Positions 9,033 to 18,557 of a stretch of DNA of 64,000 nt are shown here, piece by piece. Location of the stretch: NCBI GenBank assembly GCA_025144025.1, contig JALXWS010000013.1, positions 1 through 64,000 on the forward strand. Direction: 5' to 3'. Numbering within the stretch: position 1 is the stretch's first letter; every line of letters starts with the position of its first letter. The translations under genes were made by a program, and so were the position numbers. The stretch comes from Corynebacterium sp. p3-SID1241 (GTDB taxonomy: Bacteria; Actinomycetota; Actinomycetes; Mycobacteriales; Mycobacteriaceae). Below the pieces are notes generated by a model, which was given only the letters and a program-made list of their open reading frames with translations, was not told the origin of the DNA and did no database searches.

Positions 9033-10463
9033 TTATCCGTGCGCCATATTGACGAACTTGGAGTAGTGCAGCTGGTGCGCCACTTGGACGGTGTCAATCG
9101 GACCACCGCGGTGCTTAGCTAGGATAATGTCCGCCTCGCCGGCGCGCTCATTATCGCGATCCTGGGAGTCGGGACGGTACAGTAGCATAACCATATCGGC
9201 GTCCTGCTCCAGAGAACCGGATTCACGAAGATCAGCAAGCTGTGGTTTCTTGTCGGTACGAGCCTCTGGACCACGGTTGAGCTGCGAGATAGCGATGAGG
9301 GGAACCTCTAGCTCTTTGGCCAAGAGCTTAAGCTGACGCGAGAACTCGGAAACCTCTTGCTGGCGGGACTCGACCTTTTTTCCCGAAGACATCAGCTGTA
9401 GATAGTCCAAAACAATGAGATCCAGCCCGTGCTGCTGCTTTAGGCGGCGAGCCTTGGAGCGGATCTCCATCATGGTGAGGTTCGGAGAATCATCAATAAA
9501 CAGCGGCGCATCTTGAACCCGGTTGAGGGTCTCATCTATCTTCGCCCAGTCCTCAGTGGATACACGTCCACCGCGCATATCGGCCAACTTCACCTCTGAT
9601 TCCGCCGAGAGTAGACGCATAACAATCTCTGAAGCTGACATCTCGAGAGAGAAAATGACCGAAGACTTACCGTGCTGCAAAGAACAGGCACGCATAAAGT
9701 CCATAGCCAGTGTGGATTTACCCACACCAGGGCGAGCGGCGACGATGACCATTTGCCCTGCATGCAAACCGTTAGTCAGCTTATCTAGATCAATGAACCC
9801 AGTTGGCACGCCCAGCTCTACGCCGCCCGCCTGCTGTAGCGCGGCTAGCTCATCGATAGTGGGATCGATAAGATCACCCAAGACTCGATAATCTTCTGCC
9901 GTCTTACGCTGCGCAACGGCAAAGACTTCTTGTTGCGCGCGGTCCAAGACGGATTCAATTTCGGCGTCTTCGGTGCCAGAAAAACCTAGCTGTACTACGC
10001 GCGTGCCGGCATCAACGAGCCTGCGCAAAACGGCCTTTTCAGCCACAATTTCTGCGTAGTAGCGAGCGTTTGCCGCCGTTGGGACCGTAGCCAACAGCGT
10101 GTGCAGATACGGTGCTCCACCGACGCGCTCGAGATTGTTATAGCGATCCAGTTGAGAGGACAAGATCACCGCATCGACATCTTTGCCCTCTGAATACAGA
10201 TCCAGCATGGAACGGTAAATCAATGCATGAGCTGGGTAATAGAAGTCTTCTGGTTCCAACTCCTCGATGACTTCCATCACTGTATGAGGACTGAGCAGCA
10301 TAGCGCCAAGTACGCCCTGTTCTGCTTCTCGGTCCGCCGGGGGTTGGCGGAACTCGCCATAGCGCTTTGGTTCTTCCTGCTGAAAACGGCGGCGGGGCGC
10401 TGGGCCATCCTCAGGAGGCGGCTCCGGCGGTAAGTGTTCATCATCAAAGCTGGCGTTGGTCAT
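9033..10463 (-). CDS. dnaB: Replicative DNA helicase DnaB
   Basis: The 476-residue protein has the N-terminal DnaB domain (EQGVLGAMLLS from about residue 48) after a Pro/Glu-rich head, and the RecA-like helicase core with Walker A ARPGVGKST at about 243-251 and the Walker B region LIVLDYLQLM. The arginine-finger region ends in AKHRGGP. It unwinds DNA ahead of the replisome as a hexamer. There is no intein, unlike in some actinobacteria. The upstream intergenic region has four DnaA boxes, and the stop faces that of the VanZ gene. Confidence 0.96.
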   Translation of the reverse strand: MTNASFDDEHLPPEPPPEDGPAPRRRFQQEEPKRYGEFRQPPADREAEQGVLGAMLLSPHTVMEVIEELEPEDFYYPAHALIYRSMLDLYSEGKDVDAVILSSQLDRYNNLERVGGAPYLHTLLATVPTAANARYYAEIVAEKAVLRRLVDAGTRVVQLGFSGTEDAEIESVLDRAQQEVFAVAQRKTAEDYRVLGDLIDPTIDELAALQQAGGVELGVPTGFIDLDKLTNGLHAGQMVIVAARPGVGKSTLAMDFMRACSLQHGKSSVIFSLEMSASEIVMRLLSAESEVKLADMRGGRVSTEDWAKIDETLNRVQDAPLFIDDSPNLTMMEIRSKARRLKQQHGLDLIVLDYLQLMSSGKKVESRQQEVSEFSRQLKLLAKELEVPLIAISQLNRGPEARTDKKPQLADLRESGSLEQDADMVMLLYRPDSQDRDNERAGEADIILAKHRGGPIDTVQVAHQLHYSKFVNMAHG

Positions 10464-10558
10464 GTCTTCCCCCTTGAAGCTATTCGAGCGACCGAGCGTA
10501 TCGGAATCTCAGTCTAGCCTAGAACTCCAAAGCCACCCCCTGGGCATAACTTTCGTAG

Positions 10559-10816
10559 TTATCCACAGGCCGTTGTGGAAACCGCAGGTCGAGAGGACCC
10601 CTACTCATATTTGCCCTGCACAAGGTTGTGGATAACTCAAAAAGGACTTGACCAGCAGAAATTAAATCCCCAGTTCAGAGGCGGTTTTTAAGGGTGTGAA
10701 AATAAGCACAGATCCGTGGATAGAAGCTCTGACCTGCGGGTTAAGAATGCGCCGTACGCTTTAACGGAAAGTAAACTGGGGAGTCAGTTATCCACAAAAG
10801 TCCACAGTTATCCACA
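10559..10816. promoter_or_regulatory. Cluster of four DnaA boxes
   Basis: Perfect TTATCCACA boxes are at 10559-10567, 10788-10796 and 10808-10816 on the plus strand and 10627-10635 on the minus strand. Weaker copies lie at about 10574-10582 and 10798-10806. The last two perfect boxes are 20 bp apart. The cluster lies directly upstream of dnaB, so it may regulate dnaB or titrate DnaA. There is no dnaA or dnaN gene nearby, so it is unlikely to be the main origin. Confidence 0.75.
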
Positions 10817-10830
10817 ACCCGGTAAAAACG

Positions 10831-10887
10831 CGCTAAAGGCCTCAAGAACCTGCCACCTCACATAGCAGGAACTTGAGGCCTAAAGCG
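10831..10887 (-). terminator. Terminator of the rpsF-ssb-rplI operon
   Basis: A very long hairpin pairs CGCTAAAGGCCTCAAG with CTTGAGGCCTAAAGCG and adds CCTGC with GCAGG inside, with two short AA mismatches. On the minus strand it is followed by a CGCG and then TTTTT. It lies 43 bp after the rplI stop. Confidence 0.88.
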
Positions 10888-10929
10888 TTGCTGTTGTCTT
10901 TGGGTCTATATGGACCGTCGTGCGCCTAG

Positions 10930-11382
10930 TTAGGCAGCAACGACCGAGAAGTTCACCTTGCCGATAACATCAGCGTGCAGCTTCAGCTCGACCTGGTAGT
11001 TGCCGGTCTTCTTGACCAGGCCCTTAGGAAGCACAACGATGCGCTTATCCAGCTTGGGGCCACCGGCCTTGGAGACGGCGTTGACAATGTCTTCTGCTTG
11101 AACGGAACCGAAGAGCTTACCGGATTCGGAGGTCTTGACCTCTACCTTGACATCCGTCAGCTGCTCGAGCTGGTTGCGGACCTCACGTGCGTGATCCAGG
11201 TCGCGAATCTCGCGAGCTTCCTGGGCACGTTTGATGCCCTCAATCTGCTTCTCTGCACCGCGGGTAGCCACGATGGCCAGGCCGCGAGGAAGCAGGTAGT
11301 TACGTCCGTAGCCGTCCTTAACCTCAACAATTTCGCCAGCGGCGCCGAGGTTCTCAACGGCAGCGGTGAGGATCAGCTTCAT
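10930..11382 (-). CDS. rplI: Large-subunit ribosomal protein L9
   Basis: The 150-residue protein begins [19 protein letters not shown] and has the L9 signature [13 protein letters not shown] at about residues 24-36, followed by the long connecting helix and the C-terminal domain. It binds 23S rRNA. It is the last gene of the rpsF-ssb-rplI operon. No rpsR lies between ssb and rplI, unlike in many bacteria and in Mycobacterium. Confidence 0.97.
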   Translation of the reverse strand: MKLILTAAVENLGAAGEIVEVKDGYGRNYLLPRGLAIVATRGAEKQIEGIKRAQEAREIRDLDHAREVRNQLEQLTDVKVEVKTSESGKLFGSVQAEDIVNAVSKAGGPKLDKRIVVLPKGLVKKTGNYQVELKLHADVIGKVNFSVVAA

Positions 11383-11430
11383 GATCCCTGCCTTTCAATT
11401 GAGTTAGTTGAATAGTTGCGGGTGACAGAC

Positions 11431-11979
11431 TTAGAACGGAGGTTCAGAATCAGCGCCTCCGAAACCACCGGCAGGTGGTGCGGAGTTCCACGGATCTTCA
11501 GAAGGAGCTTGGCTCTGCTGTGACTGCTGTTGCTGGCCGCCTCCAAAACCGCCCTGGTTATTGTTATTCGAGCGCTGCTGGCCGCCGCCGCCAAAGTTAT
11601 TGCCGCCTTCACGAGGATTGCGGTTTACCTGGGCGGTGGCGTACCGCAAGGATGGACCGACTTCGTCGACATCAATCTCAAAAACAGTGCGGTTATCGCC
11701 CTCACGGGTTTGGAAAGAACGCTGCTTCAAGCGGCCGGTAACAATGACGCGCATGCCCTTGGACATGGTCTCAGCGACGTTTTCCGCCGCCTGACGCCAT
11801 ACGTTGCAGGTCAGGAACATAGCTTCGCCGTCTTCCCACTGGTTCGTCTGCGAGTTATAGCGACGAGGGGTGGAGGCGACGCGGAAGTTTGCTACAGCCG
11901 CACCCGCCGGGGTGAAGCGTAGCTCGGGGTCAGCAACGATGTTGCCCACCACCGTAATATTGGTATCTCCCTGTGCCAT
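11431..11979 (-). CDS. ssb: Single-stranded DNA-binding protein
   Basis: The 182-residue protein has an N-terminal OB fold (residues 1-115), a flexible Gly/Gln/Asn-rich linker, and the acidic tip DSEPPF that recruits replication and repair partners. It coats single-stranded DNA as a tetramer. It lies between rpsF and rplI in one operon. Confidence 0.97.
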   Translation of the reverse strand: MAQGDTNITVVGNIVADPELRFTPAGAAVANFRVASTPRRYNSQTNQWEDGEAMFLTCNVWRQAAENVAETMSKGMRVIVTGRLKQRSFQTREGDNRTVFEIDVDEVGPSLRYATAQVNRNPREGGNNFGGGGQQRSNNNNQGGFGGGQQQQSQQSQAPSEDPWNSAPPAGGFGGADSEPPF

Positions 11980-12028
11980 GTCTTTACTCCTTATCGGTTA
12001 CGTGGATTGTGCTTGATCCCAGTATCCG

Positions 12029-12319
12029 CTACTTGCTGTCGGTGCGCAGAACCTTGGTACGCAGGATGGTGTCGTTCAGGTTCAGACGGCGGTCGAGCTC
12101 GGCAACCGAAGTGTGCTCGCACTCCAGGTTGACGACGGCATAAATGCCCTCTTCCTTCTTGTTGATGGGGTATGCAAGACGACGCTTGCCCCATACATCA
12201 AGGTTCTCAACCTTGCCGCCTTCCTGGCGGACGATTTCGAGGAACTTATCCAGGGACGGGGTTACGGTGCGCTCATCCTGATTAGGATCCAGAATGATCA
12301 TGACTTCGTAGTGACGCAC
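12029..12319 (-). CDS. rpsF: Small-subunit ribosomal protein S6
   Basis: The 96-residue form starts [19 protein letters not shown], as S6 proteins usually do, from a GTG at 12319. The ATG at 12328 and the GTG at 12331 are in frame, but the strong AGGAGG at 12331-12336 lies only 2 nt before that ATG, whereas it lies 11 nt before 12319. I therefore prefer 12319. S6 binds 16S rRNA with S18. It leads the rpsF-ssb-rplI operon. Confidence 0.93.
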   Translation of the reverse strand: MRHYEVMIILDPNQDERTVTPSLDKFLEIVRQEGGKVENLDVWGKRRLAYPINKKEEGIYAVVNLECEHTSVAELDRRLNLNDTILRTKVLRTDSK

Positions 12320-12441
12320 GGACCTCATCACCTCCTATGGTCTAGTAGTTTTCGGCTGCATCACCTTTGCGGATGCAGCAGGAGGGTACGTTGCGTCAAG
12401 CAACCCCACTACAGTACCGCAAGTGACCGGCGAAAAGAAAT

Positions 12442-12630
12442 CTAACCAGTGGTAGTTGCGGCGAAAAACACAGCAGCCGTCGCTGGAATGATGGTCAAGA
12501 AAAGGATAGCCAAAAGCCCTAAAGTGATTGGACCCCGCCGATCCTCGCGGTTGTGAAAGAGCCAAAAAGCCCCCATGACGCAGAGGAAGCCCAAAAAGAT
12601 GGATGCCATCCCGATATAGGTAATGATCAT
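12442..12630 (-). CDS. Small two-helix membrane protein
   Basis: The 62-residue protein has two predicted membrane helices joined by the charged loop HNREDRRGP. Its start overlaps the end of the GT87 gene by four bases (ATGA), so it is translated from the same message. I do not recognise the family. The position between the mannosyltransferase-like gene and rpsF suggests an envelope role. Confidence 0.65.
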   Translation of the reverse strand: MIITYIGMASIFLGFLCVMGAFWLFHNREDRRGPITLGLLAILFLTIIPATAAVFFAATTTG

Positions 12631-14024
12631 GCGGATGCTCCTGCCAATGGATCACGACCGTCATGTGCATCGCGCACCTTATCCGCCGTCTTGCCGCACA
12701 TCTGACGAATGATGAGTACGGCCATGGTGATAATGAAGGCGTCGCGGGCGATAATGGCGACGTCGAGAAGCTCGTGCGGAATTCCCTTGTTATCCGTACC
12801 CAGCATGTGCCACATAAGTAGGGGCCACACTAGGGCGTCAACAAGCGCCCAGCTAAAGACCAATCGCCACCGCGGCAGCGCTAGGGCTGCTGGAACTACT
12901 AACCACAGCGAATACTGAGGCGACCACACCTTATTGACCAACAAAAAGGCTGCAACGATGAGGTAGACCAACTCTGCCATGCGCGGAGTACGCGAGCTGC
13001 GCAAACCCAGAACCGCAATCGCCGCGCATAGAGCCAAAAACGCCACCAGGCTGAAGGTATTGAGAAACTCTGGACTAAAGCTAATCCCAGTATTGCGGCT
13101 GAGCACCGAGTAGATGGTGGTCCACTCCGCACCGCGCTCTTGGTTGAGGCGGAAAAATTCGCGCCATGCCTCCGGGTATTTCAGTGCCACCGGCGCATTG
13201 ACCACAATCCAAGCCCCAACAGTGCCGAGTACGGCCTGGAAAAACTGCATCCAGCGGTGGTTGCGCGCTGCTAAGACGAAGAATGCTCCCAAAAGGTAGA
13301 GCGGCCAGAGTTTAAAAGACGTACCAAGACCGATGAGAACGCCGGCCAACACAGGGCGCTTGCGCGCGGCGGCCAGCAACGCGCCCACGGCAAAGGCGAT
13401 GGAGGGAATATCCCAGTTGCTAAAAGCATGGATGATGATAAGCGGGCTGGCCGCTACCAAGATGGTGTCCCAAGTACGGTTACCCACCAATAAGTAGACC
13501 ATGTACAGCACACCAACCCAGATGCAGGACATAACTAAGGCGGTTAGGCCAAAGTACCACCCAGCCTCCGGTATGCCGGCCCATTCAACCAGTGGGTATG
13601 TATGGCGAGCGATCCAACCCATCAATCCCTGGAATAGACCTGCAAGTACTGGGTACTCCATGTAGCGGGTCAGGTCGCCCTCCTGCCATGAAAAGGCATA
13701 AGGGAAGCCGCCCTCGTCTAGGCCACGGCCGCCGTACAGCGGGATGATGTCGTTATAACAAAAAGAGGTGTATTGGCGGTTGCCCGCCCAGTTCAGGCTA
13801 ATGACGCCGTCCTCGCCACGGGTACCGCCGGCGCAGTTGGCTTTGGAAAGGAATCCGCAGGCCAGGAAAACCCAGCCTACGGCGATGATGGCACGCAGCG
13901 GGGTCCACCATTGGGTGCGGCGCACGCCTGCAAAACGGCCCATCGGCCCGCCTAGGAATTCAATTACCCCGCGGGCCATGGGTTCTGCGGAAGCGGGAAT
14001 GCGCTGTTGCGGATTCGCTGTCAC
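12627..14024 (-). CDS. GT87 (DUF2029) polyprenol-phosphate mannosyltransferase-like protein
   Basis: The 465-residue integral membrane protein has about 10-12 helices and the GT87 features: a large first extracytoplasmic loop with the EYPVL motif, and GLGTSFKLWPLYLLGA in the middle. GT-C enzymes of this family (for example PimE) transfer mannose from polyprenyl phosphate on the outer face of the membrane. It lies between ponA and rpsF, matching Rv0051 of Mycobacterium tuberculosis. The acceptor is unknown. Confidence 0.82.
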   Translation of the reverse strand: MTANPQQRIPASAEPMARGVIEFLGGPMGRFAGVRRTQWWTPLRAIIAVGWVFLACGFLSKANCAGGTRGEDGVISLNWAGNRQYTSFCYNDIIPLYGGRGLDEGGFPYAFSWQEGDLTRYMEYPVLAGLFQGLMGWIARHTYPLVEWAGIPEAGWYFGLTALVMSCIWVGVLYMVYLLVGNRTWDTILVAASPLIIIHAFSNWDIPSIAFAVGALLAAARKRPVLAGVLIGLGTSFKLWPLYLLGAFFVLAARNHRWMQFFQAVLGTVGAWIVVNAPVALKYPEAWREFFRLNQERGAEWTTIYSVLSRNTGISFSPEFLNTFSLVAFLALCAAIAVLGLRSSRTPRMAELVYLIVAAFLLVNKVWSPQYSLWLVVPAALALPRWRLVFSWALVDALVWPLLMWHMLGTDNKGIPHELLDVAIIARDAFIITMAVLIIRQMCGKTADKVRDAHDGRDPLAGASA

Positions 14025-14030
14025 TGCCGC

Positions 14031-16256
14031 CTACCCTAAGAGATCGGCCAAGTCACCATCGGGGCCAAGGAGGTCATCCAACGACGGGGCTTCCGGCTGG
14101 GCCGGTGGCTGGTTGTTGTTGCCATTGTTACCGCGCTGCGGACTCGGGGCCGGCTTCGGACTCTCCGGCTTCTTTTCCGGCTGGGCCGGCTTGGTCTCTT
14201 CTTCCGGAGCCGCTTCTTCAACTGGGGTCTCGTAGTACTGCGTATCTTCGGCTCCACTATCCCAGCTTGGGTCATAGGCTGGTGCCGCGGTTCCGGCACC
14301 CGTGTTGCCAAATCCCATCGGATAAGCGGCTGGGAAGTTCTGGAACTCCGAGTTCGCCAAGGAGTTATCCAGGACAGCCTTCCAAATTTTGGTCGGCGCG
14401 CCCGCGCCGTACATGATGCCGCCGTACTGATCGAAGATGGCAGACGTATTATCTGCGGTACCTACCCACACGGCGGTAGCCAACTGCGGAGTAGCACCCA
14501 CCATCCAGGCATCCTTGTTATTGCCGGTATCGCCCATCTGGGTGGTACCGGTCTTGGCAGCCGAGGTACGGCCACCAGCAAGTGCGCCATTGGACCATGC
14601 AGCAACCGGCTCCATGGCTTCGATGACGTTATTTGCCACGTTGGAAGATACGCGGCGCTCCCCGCCATCATCTGGGTGCTCATAAAGCACGTCACCGGCG
14701 GCATTTTCTACGCGCTGGACAAAGTGGGGGTTATGCCACACACCTTGGTTTGCCAAGGTGGACATGGCAGTAGCCATATCGAGCGGCCGGGACTGGTACT
14801 GGCCCAGCACGATACCTTCGAATGGCTGCTTACCCTTTTCGGTCAGGGTCTTATCAATTCCGGGCAGGGACTTGGCCACACCAAGGGCGTGTGCCATGTC
14901 CGCAGTATCTTGCGTACCGTGCTTGAGATCCGCCTGCAGGCGGAGGAAAGAAGTATTCAAGGACTGCTTGGTAGCTTCGCGCAAGCTACACACACCGCAA
15001 CCGCTGCCCACGTTGTTTACCAAGTCAGATCCTGGCAGCTGATAAGGGGCAGAAGAGTAATTGGTGTCCAAACCAATTCCCTGCTGCAGGGCGGCGGCTA
15101 GCGCCATGATCTTGAAAGTAGAGCCCGTCTGCAGCGGGGCATTAGCATAATCCCAACCATTGGAATCGTGGCCACCAAAGTAGCCGCGAACCGCACCGGT
15201 CTTCGGATCGATGGTTACAGAGGCCGCCCGCGCATCCTTTTGCAACGGAGCCATCTGATCATCTACCGCCTGAATGGTGTTGTTCTGCACATTCATATCA
15301 ATGGTGGTGGTGATGCGCAGGCCACCGGTGGACACCTCGTTTTCCGTGATGCCTACCTCTTCCAGCTCGCGAATGACCTGATCCTTGATATGACCATTAG
15401 CGCCTGGGGCCTCGGTGTAGGCGGAGTACTCGGCCGGATCGCGGGTCTCCGGGAAGACCATGCCATCGCGCTGTTCCTGAGTGAGATCGCCCATGTCCAC
15501 CAGGCCATCAAGAACGTAGTTCCAGCGGTCCTCGGAAGCCTCCTGGTTTACACGCGGGTCAAGTCCGGACGGGGACTGAATGAGTCCGGCGAGCATAGCG
15601 CCTTCCTCTGGGGTGAGTTCCTTGGCGTCCTTATCAAAGTAAGCATTAGACGCTGCCTGGATTCCGTAGGCATTGCGTCCAAAATACACGGTGTTGAGAT
15701 AGGCATTGAGGATATCCTTCTTGTCCCACTCATTGGTCATTTTCACCGAGTAAATGAGTTCGCGAATCTTGCGCACGTAGGAGTACTCGTTGCCCACCAG
15801 GGTGTTCTTCACATACTGCTGGGTGATAGTGGAGCCGCCACCGGCGTCTTCGTTGCCGGTTACCTTACCCACCACGGCGCGGCCGAGGCCGGTGAAGGAG
15901 AAGCCGGAGTTATCCCAGAAGTCGCGATCCTCGGCGGCAAGCACGGAGTCCTGGACGTATTCTGGAATTTCGTCCAACTGCACGTGGGTGCGGTTGCCTT
16001 CCGGCGGTACCAAACGGGCGAGCTGGGTCTGGTTATCGCCAGCGTAAATGGTGGATACCTGGTTATTGGCCAAGTCCTTTGGTTCCGGAACGGAGTATTG
16101 CGAGTATGCGTAGGCAAAAAGTCCTGCAGGCAGTGCCACAAAGACCAGTAGGAACGCCAAAACGACCCACGGCCAGATGCGGCGCTTCTTCTTCGCCTGC
16201 TTTTTGCTGGGGCGAGCCACCTTAGTGGACTTGCCGGTAGATTCCTTTTCGGTCAC
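14031..16256 (-). CDS. ponA: Class A penicillin-binding protein
   Basis: The 741-residue bifunctional enzyme polymerises and cross-links peptidoglycan. A Lys-rich cytoplasmic head and one membrane helix (about residues 30-50) precede the GT51 glycosyltransferase domain with AAEDRDFW and GGSTITQQYVKN. The transpeptidase domain has STFK (catalytic Ser), SLN and KTGTT in order. The tail of about 80 residues is Pro/Glu/Asn-rich and is probably disordered. It starts with GTG. The neighbours match the ponA1 locus of mycobacteria. Confidence 0.95.
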   Translation of the reverse strand: MTEKESTGKSTKVARPSKKQAKKKRRIWPWVVLAFLLVFVALPAGLFAYAYSQYSVPEPKDLANNQVSTIYAGDNQTQLARLVPPEGNRTHVQLDEIPEYVQDSVLAAEDRDFWDNSGFSFTGLGRAVVGKVTGNEDAGGGSTITQQYVKNTLVGNEYSYVRKIRELIYSVKMTNEWDKKDILNAYLNTVYFGRNAYGIQAASNAYFDKDAKELTPEEGAMLAGLIQSPSGLDPRVNQEASEDRWNYVLDGLVDMGDLTQEQRDGMVFPETRDPAEYSAYTEAPGANGHIKDQVIRELEEVGITENEVSTGGLRITTTIDMNVQNNTIQAVDDQMAPLQKDARAASVTIDPKTGAVRGYFGGHDSNGWDYANAPLQTGSTFKIMALAAALQQGIGLDTNYSSAPYQLPGSDLVNNVGSGCGVCSLREATKQSLNTSFLRLQADLKHGTQDTADMAHALGVAKSLPGIDKTLTEKGKQPFEGIVLGQYQSRPLDMATAMSTLANQGVWHNPHFVQRVENAAGDVLYEHPDDGGERRVSSNVANNVIEAMEPVAAWSNGALAGGRTSAAKTGTTQMGDTGNNKDAWMVGATPQLATAVWVGTADNTSAIFDQYGGIMYGAGAPTKIWKAVLDNSLANSEFQNFPAAYPMGFGNTGAGTAAPAYDPSWDSGAEDTQYYETPVEEAAPEEETKPAQPEKKPESPKPAPSPQRGNNGNNNQPPAQPEAPSLDDLLGPDGDLADLLG

Positions 16257-16331
16257 TGATTCGTGTCCTCATTCATCCCTGATCACAAACTAAATAATTG
16301 CAGCTTACTGCCTAAGGCGGTGCGCCGGAAA

Positions 16332-16709
16332 CTAACACGCGTTAAAAGCAGTAGCAGAACGCAACAAATGGTTCCATCGGCAACTGCGGCACACCTCCAC
16401 CTCGTGCACCGTGAACTCCAAGCCCTCGGCCACAAATTCCGCAATTTCTTTTTCACTGCGGGCGCTCCCGGCGCGCCTGCCAAGATTTTCCCCATAGACC
16501 CAGCGCGTTAGCCGCAAAGGCACGCCACAGACAGGGCATTCCTTATCCATGGTGCGGCCGTGGTGTTCGGCTGCGGCACGTAGCAGAAAATCGGCATCAC
16601 ACACGTCCTCCCGCGTGAGCTGCTCGGCGCGAAATTCGCGCAGATGGTGGGCGCGCTCCCACTCATGGGAGAGCACATGCTTATAGGCAACGGAATTCAC
16701 CCGGATCAT
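16332..16709 (-). CDS. DUF5318 protein with zinc-ribbon cysteines
   Basis: The 125-residue protein has two Cys pairs, CPVCG at about residue 57 and CRSC at about 106, which probably bind zinc, and the conserved CDADFLLRAAAEHHG and EVEVCRSCRWNHL. It resembles Rv0049, which also lies beside ponA1. The ATG at 16709 is preceded by AAGAGG and matches the family N-terminus. The longer start at 16739 lacks a Shine-Dalgarno sequence. The function is unknown. Confidence 0.75.
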   Translation of the reverse strand: MIRVNSVAYKHVLSHEWERAHHLREFRAEQLTREDVCDADFLLRAAAEHHGRTMDKECPVCGVPLRLTRWVYGENLGRRAGSARSEKEIAEFVAEGLEFTVHEVEVCRSCRWNHLLRSATAFNAC

Positions 16710-16826
16710 CCTAATTACCTCTTCTTGATCGATCCACATGGTGTTATGCCACCACAGGGCATAATTTTCGGCTTAGTCTTGCGCAGTCACTGGCATCCAC
16801 GACTCATGGATATAAAGGAGTAAAAA

Positions 16827-17915
16827 GTGTCTGGAAAAGTAAAGGTCGCCATCGTGGGCGTCGGCAACTGCGCCACGTCCCTCATTGAAGGCGTGGAGTT
16901 TTATCGCAACGCTGCAGCAGATGCAGATATTCCCGGTTTAATGCACACACAGTTCGGTCCGTACCACGTAGGCGATGTGGAATTCGTTGCCGCTTTCGAT
17001 GTGGATGCGGACAAGGTGGGCAAGGATCTCGCAGAGGCTACGCGCAGCTCGCGCAATTGCACCATTTCCATTACTGACGTCCCTGAGCTGGGCGTTACCG
17101 TGCAGCGCGGCCCTACCCTGGATGGCTTGGGGCGTTACTACCAAGAGTCCATTGCAGAATCAGAAGCCCCGCTTGCCGACGTCCCCGCTATACTCCGTCA
17201 GTCAGGCGCCGACGTCCTAGTCTCCTACCTACCTGTCGGTTCCGAGGAGGCAGATAAATTCTACGCCCAAGCGGCCATCGATGCCGGCTGCGCCTTTGTC
17301 AATGCCTTGCCGGTTTTTATTGCCTCTGACCCGCAGTGGGCCAAGAAATTCGAAGATGCTGGTCTCCCCATTGTCGGCGATGACATTAAGTCTCAGGTGG
17401 GCGCCACCATCACCCACCGCGTCATGGCCAAGCTTTTCGAGGACCGCGGCGTGCGCTTGGAGCGCACCATGCAGCTCAACGTCGGTGGCAATATGGATTT
17501 TAAAAATATGCTCGAGCGCGAGCGCTTAGAATCCAAGAAGATCTCTAAGACGCAGGCCGTAACCTCTAATCTGCACAACTCGCCCATCGCCGGCAAACGC
17601 GAGGACCGCAATGTACACATCGGACCCTCCGATTACGTGGAATGGCTCGATGATCGCAAGTGGGCCTATGTCCGCTTAGAAGGCTCCGCCTTCGGCGAAG
17701 TACCGCTGAACTTGGAGTACAAGCTGGAGGTCTGGGACTCTCCTAACTCGGCCGGCATCATTATTGATGCCGTGCGTGCGGCCAAGATTGCCCTCGATCG
17801 CGGCGTTGCCGGACCAGTATTATCGGCCTCGTCCTACCTGATGAAGTCCCCACCGGTGCAAAAAGCCGATGATGTGGCGCGCACCGAGCTAGAAGATTTT
17901 ATTAACGGAAGCTAA
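16827..17915 (+). CDS. ino1: Inositol-3-phosphate synthase
   Basis: The 362-residue NAD-dependent enzyme converts glucose 6-phosphate to inositol 3-phosphate, the precursor of mycothiol and phosphatidylinositol. It starts [22 protein letters not shown], with the Rossmann GxGxxx motif. [17 protein letters not shown] features are present ([14 protein letters not shown] at about residue 217), and the length fits the actinobacterial short form. The GTG is preceded by AAAGGAG at good spacing. It is adjacent to a MarR gene on the same strand. I see no clear IpsA operator. Confidence 0.95.
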   Translation: MSGKVKVAIVGVGNCATSLIEGVEFYRNAAADADIPGLMHTQFGPYHVGDVEFVAAFDVDADKVGKDLAEATRSSRNCTISITDVPELGVTVQRGPTLDGLGRYYQESIAESEAPLADVPAILRQSGADVLVSYLPVGSEEADKFYAQAAIDAGCAFVNALPVFIASDPQWAKKFEDAGLPIVGDDIKSQVGATITHRVMAKLFEDRGVRLERTMQLNVGGNMDFKNMLERERLESKKISKTQAVTSNLHNSPIAGKREDRNVHIGPSDYVEWLDDRKWAYVRLEGSAFGEVPLNLEYKLEVWDSPNSAGIIIDAVRAAKIALDRGVAGPVLSASSYLMKSPPVQKADDVARTELEDFINGS

Positions 17916-17969
17916 CTTTTTAACTTCTAAACTACCGCGCGAGGAAACTGGCCTATACAATCGTTTTCC

Positions 17970-18470
17970 ATGACGCAGCAACATGATGAGAAAGGCCCCG
18001 CTCAGTCCCCATCTACATACGAGGATGCGGTCGAGGTCGCGCGTGCCATCCAGCCGGCGCTCAATAAGCTCGTCCTTATTTTCCAGCGCACGGCTGAGGG
18101 ATCATCTTTGACCACCTCGCAGGTATCCATCATGAACCAGCTGCGGATGCGCGGTCCCTCCCGCGTATCCACCATTGCGCAGTCGGAGCTTATCCGCATG
18201 CCTACTGCGTCCAACGCGCTTTATCAGCTCGAGCGCCGTGGCTTAGTGGAACGACACCGCGATGAAGAGGACCGCCGCGGCGTTCTGGTAGCGCTGACAC
18301 AATTGGGCGAATCTGAGCTTGCCATCGTCTCACAACAGCGCGCCTCCGCCCTGGCGGAGATCATGCGGTGGCTGGATCCGAAAGATTTGGACACCGCACA
18401 CGAAGTTGCCACCGTTATCTCAAAGCTCGCAGATGTCTATCGCCCCACAATGAACGGCGAACAGCGCTAG
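17970..18470 (+). CDS. MarR-family regulator, possibly MalR-like
   Basis: The 166-residue protein has the MarR winged helix at about residues 45-115 (TIAQSELIRMPTASNALYQLERRGLVERHRDEEDRRGVLVALT). TATACAAT ends 8 nt before the ATG, so the message looks leaderless. In Corynebacterium glutamicum the MarR regulator MalR is followed by a universal stress protein near ponA and ino1, which is the order seen here. The identity is inferred from that synteny only. The effector is unknown. Confidence 0.82.
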   Translation: MTQQHDEKGPAQSPSTYEDAVEVARAIQPALNKLVLIFQRTAEGSSLTTSQVSIMNQLRMRGPSRVSTIAQSELIRMPTASNALYQLERRGLVERHRDEEDRRGVLVALTQLGESELAIVSQQRASALAEIMRWLDPKDLDTAHEVATVISKLADVYRPTMNGEQR

Positions 18471-18557
18471 TTTCGCCCGCAGTGATTTCATTTTTCTTCG
18501 CAATACCGCGATAATTGAGAGAAGCGAAAACCTTAGTCCCCCATTAGTTCATACCCT

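Larger units (their letters stand above)
10464..10929. other. dnaB-rplI intergenic region
   Basis: This 466-bp region holds no gene. It contains four perfect DnaA boxes in its left and middle parts and the strong terminator of the rpsF-ssb-rplI transcript at its right end. The dnaB promoter must also lie here. Confidence 0.75.

Noticed and set aside
10464..10929. DnaA-box cluster as the chromosomal origin
   Set aside because: There is no dnaA, dnaN or AT-rich unwinding region nearby, and the parS cluster places the origin beyond the right edge.
15168..16151. Long open frame on the plus strand within ponA
   Set aside because: It is antisense to a clear class A penicillin-binding protein with all its motifs and has no family signal.
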